DNA of 64,000 bases from Porphyrobacter sp. ULC335 (GTDB lineage Bacteria > Pseudomonadota > Alphaproteobacteria > Sphingomonadales > Sphingomonadaceae), in the NCBI RefSeq assembly GCF_025917005.1, contig NZ_CP078091.1:1-64000 (forward strand). The letters are read 5' to 3'. The notes beneath the pieces are model-generated. The model worked only from the letters and a program-made list of their open reading frames with translations. It was not told where the DNA came from and did not search any database. Position numbers and translations under genes: made by a program. Of this stretch, positions 60,427 to 64,000 are shown piece by piece (the first letter of the stretch is position 1; every line of letters starts with the position of its first letter).

Positions 60427-63400
60427 ATGTCGAGGAAGTTCCTGAGCAGGCTTGTCCTGCTGTGCGGCAGCAGCCTGATCGCCGCCACCGCCGCCCACGC
60501 GCAAGAGGCCGATCCTGCCGCGCCCGCGCCCGAAGACGATGTCTCGCGCGAGATTATCGTCACCGGCACCCAGATCCAGGGCGCCAAGATCAATGATGTC
60601 CTGCCCGTCACCGTGCTCGACGAGGTCGACATCGCCAACGTCGCGGCAACCTCGGGCGACGAGCTGTTCCGCTCGATCCCGCAGGCGGGCGGGGTCGCCT
60701 TCAACGAACAGAACGACACCACCGTCAACAACGCGCGCGGCGATGCCGCCTCGATCAACCTGCGCGATCTTGGCACCGGCAACACGCTGCTGCTCATCAA
60801 CGGCCGCCGCATGGTGCTGAACCCCGGCTTCCAGACCGAACTGCTGGTCCCCGTGGTCAGCCCCGACACCAACGAAATCGCACCGGGTTCCGTGCGCCGG
60901 ATCGAAGTGCTGCGCGACGGTGCTTCGGCGATCTACGGCGCGGATGCTGTGGCGGGCGTGGTCAACACCGTGCTGCGCGGCAACCGCAAGGGCGGCTTCA
61001 TCGAAGGCGAGTTCCGCACCTCGGAAGGTACCAGCCTCGACACCACCTCGGTCGCGGGCGGCTACGGCTTCGATTTTGCCGGGGGCAAGGCCAACTTCAC
61101 CGTCTATGGCGGCTATTTCCACGAAACCGGCATGCCCTCGTCCGAGCGCGATTATGCCGCCGATGATGACCGCCGTTCGCTGGTGGTGGGCACGCCGTTC
61201 GAAGGCGACACCCAGTTCAACAACCGCAACACCTTTGGCCCGTTCGGGCAGTTCGACATTCAGGCGCCCACCAACCGGACGCCGCTGGCGGATGACGACT
61301 TTTACTACCAGCCCTCCACCCAGACCGGCTGCCGCATCAACCTGCCGAACGGGCTGTGCATGCGCCCCGGCATCACGCCCGATGTGCCGGTGCGTTACAA
61401 CACCAATTTCGGCACCACGCTGATCAGCGAAAAGACCCGCATCAACACCATGGCGCTGCTGAATTACGAGTTCAGCAACAGCCTCGAAGCCTATTTCGAG
61501 GGCAGCTATTACCGCTCGGAAAGCGAACGCAACATCACCCCGGCCGCGATCCTCAGCGCAGTGCCGGTGGGGATCAGCCGCAATGCCTACTGGAACCCGT
61601 TCGGTCCGGTGACCTTCCCCGGCGGCGCGACCAACCCCAACCGCATCGACGGCACCTCCATCCCCACCACCGGCGCGGACGTGATCATGGAGCGGTACCG
61701 CTTCGTCGATGCGGGCAACCGCACGGTTTCGGTCGACAAGGATTCCTATCGCCTCGTCGCCGGTTTGAAGGGCAATTTCGGATCGTGGGACTTCGACACC
61801 GGCTTCGTCTATTCCGAAGCCCGGACCACCGATCTTGAAGGCAACCGCGTCTCGCTCACGCTGCTCCAGCAGGCGATCAACCGGTCGACGCCGGACGCCT
61901 ACAACCCCTTCAACGGCGGCTGCGTGACCGGCGATCCGGGTAATGGCGATTGCACCCCCAACCCCGCCAGTTCGATCGATCCGTTCCGCATCAGCGTGTT
62001 CCGCAAGGGCGGCACCAGCCTTGCACTGGCCGATTTCAAGGTCAGCAATTCCCGCTTGCTCACTCTGCCCGGCGGCGATGTCGGGATCGCGGCGGGGATC
62101 GAATGGCGGCGCGAGACCTTCTTCGACGATCGCGACCCGCGGCTTGATGGCACCATCACCTGGACCGATAGCGTCATCCCCGGCGTGACCTTCGGCAGCG
62201 ACGTGGTCGGCACCAGCCCCTCGCCCGATACCCGCGGCACGCGCGATGTGTGGTCGGCCTTTGCCGAAACCTTCGTGCCGCTGGTCAGCGAGGATATGGA
62301 CATTCCGCTGGTCGAGGCACTGAACCTCCAGCTTGCTGGCCGCATGGAGCATTTCCGCGACATCGACCAGACCGCCATCGTCCCGCGCGTCGCCGTGTCA
62401 TGGACCACCATTCCCGGCGTGACCTTCCGCGGGGCGTGGTCGCAGGGCTTCCGCGCGCCGAACCTCGTGCAGGTCAATGACGAAGGCACCACCCGTTCCA
62501 ACACCCGCGATGACTTCGTGATCTGTCAGGCGCAGGTCGCCAAGGGGCAGCTCGCCAATCTCGGCGTATGTCCGGGTGAAGGGGTGATCAGCTTCCGTTC
62601 GGGCACCGATCAGCTCGAGCCGGAAGACAGCGAGAGCATCAACCTGGGCATCGTGCTCGAACCCAGCTTCATCCCCGGCCTGACCCTGACGGCGGACTAC
62701 TGGCGGGTGAAGCAGACCGGCCTGGTTGGCACTTTCGGCGATGACAACGCCATCGCGCTCGATCTGCTGCGGCGTCTTGACGGCGGTAGCAACCCCGCGG
62801 TGATCCGCGACACGCCTTCGGCAGAGCAGATCGCACTGTTTGCGGGCACCGGCCTTGCCCCGGCGGGCGAGATCCTGCTGGTCAACGATCCCTATCTCAA
62901 CCTCGACAGCCGCGTATCGAAGGGCTGGGACTTCGGACTGTTCTACGACGTGCCCGATTTCGGCGCGGGTGACTTCCGCCTGCGCTTCAACGCGGCGCGA
63001 CTGGTCGGCTTCGTGCAGTCGGCAGGCGCTGACGGTCAGGAACTGCTCGACGGGATCGCCGCTGGCGTGCTGCCGGCGGAAGTCACCGTGGGCGGGCTCG
63101 GCCAGCTGCTTGAAGTCGAAGGGCGGCCCAAGTGGCGCTTCAGCAGCTCGGTCAACTGGGGCAGCGGCCCGGTCGATGTGTCGCTGTTCGCGCAATATGT
63201 CGGGCAGGTGTGGGACACCAGCGTCAGCCGCGACGTGCCGTTCACCTCGGATGATCCCAACATCAACTTCTTCCGCGTGGACGATTTCCTGACCTTCAAC
63301 CTCGCGGTGGCCTACACCTTCGAAGACGGCGCGCTGGACGGCACCCGCATCCGGCTTGGCGTCAACAACCTGTTCGACAAGGACCCGCCGCTCGCAGACG

Positions 63401-63477
63401 AAGAACTCGGCTTCTTCAGCGCGCTGCATTCGGCCCGTGGACGGGTGTTCCGGGTTGAACTGCGCAAGAACTTCTGA
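60427..63477 (+). CDS. Large TonB-dependent receptor in the dct operon
   Basis: A 1016-residue outer-membrane receptor. Signal peptide is 1-25 (AHAQ), then TonB box EIIVTGTQI, and a plug with VTVLDEVDIANVAATSGDELF, NLRDLGTGNTLLLINGRRMV and VLRDGASAIYGADAVAGVVN. A long barrel ends with Phe (VFRVELRKNF). Length and the 'GDELFRSIPQ' plug resemble the sphingomonad receptors for oligosaccharides or peptides. The gap to the upstream esterase is two bases and to the downstream lipoprotein 14, so it is part of the dctA transcript. Ligand unknown. Confidence 0.93.
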   Translation: MSRKFLSRLVLLCGSSLIAATAAHAQEADPAAPAPEDDVSREIIVTGTQIQGAKINDVLPVTVLDEVDIANVAATSGDELFRSIPQAGGVAFNEQNDTTVNNARGDAASINLRDLGTGNTLLLINGRRMVLNPGFQTELLVPVVSPDTNEIAPGSVRRIEVLRDGASAIYGADAVAGVVNTVLRGNRKGGFIEGEFRTSEGTSLDTTSVAGGYGFDFAGGKANFTVYGGYFHETGMPSSERDYAADDDRRSLVVGTPFEGDTQFNNRNTFGPFGQFDIQAPTNRTPLADDDFYYQPSTQTGCRINLPNGLCMRPGITPDVPVRYNTNFGTTLISEKTRINTMALLNYEFSNSLEAYFEGSYYRSESERNITPAAILSAVPVGISRNAYWNPFGPVTFPGGATNPNRIDGTSIPTTGADVIMERYRFVDAGNRTVSVDKDSYRLVAGLKGNFGSWDFDTGFVYSEARTTDLEGNRVSLTLLQQAINRSTPDAYNPFNGGCVTGDPGNGDCTPNPASSIDPFRISVFRKGGTSLALADFKVSNSRLLTLPGGDVGIAAGIEWRRETFFDDRDPRLDGTITWTDSVIPGVTFGSDVVGTSPSPDTRGTRDVWSAFAETFVPLVSEDMDIPLVEALNLQLAGRMEHFRDIDQTAIVPRVAVSWTTIPGVTFRGAWSQGFRAPNLVQVNDEGTTRSNTRDDFVICQAQVAKGQLANLGVCPGEGVISFRSGTDQLEPEDSESINLGIVLEPSFIPGLTLTADYWRVKQTGLVGTFGDDNAIALDLLRRLDGGSNPAVIRDTPSAEQIALFAGTGLAPAGEILLVNDPYLNLDSRVSKGWDFGLFYDVPDFGAGDFRLRFNAARLVGFVQSAGADGQELLDGIAAGVLPAEVTVGGLGQLLEVEGRPKWRFSSSVNWGSGPVDVSLFAQYVGQVWDTSVSRDVPFTSDDPNINFFRVDDFLTFNLAVAYTFEDGALDGTRIRLGVNNLFDKDPPLADEELGFFSALHSARGRVFRVELRKNF

Positions 63478-63491
63478 GAGGCCTGCCGCCC

Positions 63492-64000
63492 ATGGGCATC
63501 GTGAAGCGATACGTATGGGCCGGTCTCGCCCTGCTGGCGGGGGCGTGTGCTTCGGCACCGCCGCCGCCAGCAGGGATCGCAGCGCGGACGGGGACAGCGC
63601 CGATCGCGGCGTGCCGCACCGCCGCGGTCACCATCGCCTTCGACTTCGCAGGTGCGCCGCCGCTCGCTTGCGCCGTCACAGGCGCGCGCGACTTTACCCT
63701 GCTGGTCAGCCCCGAGCATGCGCCGCCGATCAATCCCAGCCCGTGGTATGCCTTCCGCTACACAGCGGCGGGCGGTGATCCGGTACGGGTGACGCTGCGC
63801 TATATCGAAGGGGCGCATCGCTATGCCCCCAAGCTGAGCGCGGACGGCGCCACATGGCGCGAACTGCCCGCCACGGTGAATGCCGAAGGGGAAAGCGCAA
63901 GCTTCGATCTGCCGCCGGGTGAAGGGCTGGTCGCGGCGCAAGAACTGATCACGCCGATCAACAACGAAACGAACCTTGAGGCATGGAGCGCGCTGGGCGG
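63492..64000 (+). CDS. M14-carboxypeptidase-like lipoprotein, N-terminal part only (runs off the window)
   Basis: Read directly to the window edge with no stop: 169 residues visible. It starts MGIVKRYVWAGLALL with lipobox LAGAC (Cys about residue 20). A beta domain follows: PSPWYAFRYTAAGGDPVRVTL (in part), then YAPKLSADGATWRELP and VAAQELITP. This 'WYxFRV...YxPxxSxDGxxW' layout is that of the N-terminal domain of M14 cytosolic-type carboxypeptidases. The catalytic domain would lie beyond the window. As a lipoprotein it would act in the periplasm on peptides entering through the adjacent receptor. Confidence 0.65.
   Translation, partial: MGIVKRYVWAGLALLAGACASAPPPPAGIAARTGTAPIAACRTAAVTIAFDFAGAPPLACAVTGARDFTLLVSPEHAPPINPSPWYAFRYTAAGGDPVRVTLRYIEGAHRYAPKLSADGATWRELPATVNAEGESASFDLPPGEGLVAAQELITPINNETNLEAWSALG

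Noticed and set aside
60337..62352. 671-codon minus-strand frame opposite the large TonB-dependent receptor
   Set aside because: Antisense shadow; Gly/Ala/Asp/His-rich with no motif.

Overview
The window is a high-GC, densely coded chromosomal segment of an alphaproteobacterium. Sphingomonadales, most likely family Erythrobacteraceae, fits best. The reasons are the gene content (DnaA with an N-terminus of the WADISxGLRKDLG type, a UPF0262 protein, a CC_3452-type protein, several TonB-dependent receptors with 'VTG/VTA' boxes) and the many ATGA/GTGA overlaps. This placement is an inference from protein character, not from an rRNA gene. No rRNA, tRNA, CRISPR array, prophage or insertion sequence was recognised, and no gene-free stretch exceeds 300 bases.

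Layout. 1-14.9 kb is housekeeping: dnaA with DnaA-box-like repeats, a DUF983 protein, a ThiF/MoeB-like E1 enzyme, a Sir2 deacylase, dapB, an M48 protease, nth, a VWA-domain exported protein, a glutamate/dicarboxylate symporter, dapE, a cupin, a LysE exporter, an S1/P1 nuclease and a GST. 15.4-25.2 kb is the most distinctive part: five consecutive same-strand genes for exported DUF11-type (conserved surface repeat) proteins. They include a 1717-residue hybrid of Ig-like domains and a putative outer-membrane beta-barrel, and the first gene is split by an 8-G run. 25.2-28.6 kb is the classic rpmH-rnpA-yidD-yidC-engB cluster. 28.7-39.3 kb holds a secreted ClpP-like protein, comM, a TonB-like protein, recQ, an HxlR regulator, a HAD hydrolase, rpmJ, galE and a cytosolic-type M14 carboxypeptidase. 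39.4-47.3 kb holds a small porin-like protein, cdd, a degenerate GH25 protein, dnaB, a diguanylate cyclase, a sulfatase-fold membrane enzyme and a PLD-family synthase.

47.4-53.8 kb looks like a sulphur-related neighbourhood: an Rrf2 regulator with four clustered cysteines, a 55-residue YezD/OscA (DUF2292) protein, a TonB-dependent receptor and a TauE/SafE permease, followed by an Amj-like flippase and a ChrA chromate (sulphate-analogue) transporter. 54.9-64 kb is a dicarboxylate locus. dctB and dctD are divergent from dctA, and two palindromes exactly three helical turns apart lie between them. dctA is followed without gaps by an esterase-like hydrolase, a 1016-residue TonB-dependent receptor and the start of an M14-like lipoprotein, suggesting one scavenging operon. 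The DctD protein lacks the sigma-54 contact loop.

Small repeated palindromes occur between genes: a REP-like pair at 35.4 kb and a second family at 46.1 and 52.4 kb. The best candidates for something undescribed are the DUF11/beta-barrel locus with its homopolymer frameshift, and the sigma-54-independent Dct regulon extended to outer-membrane uptake.
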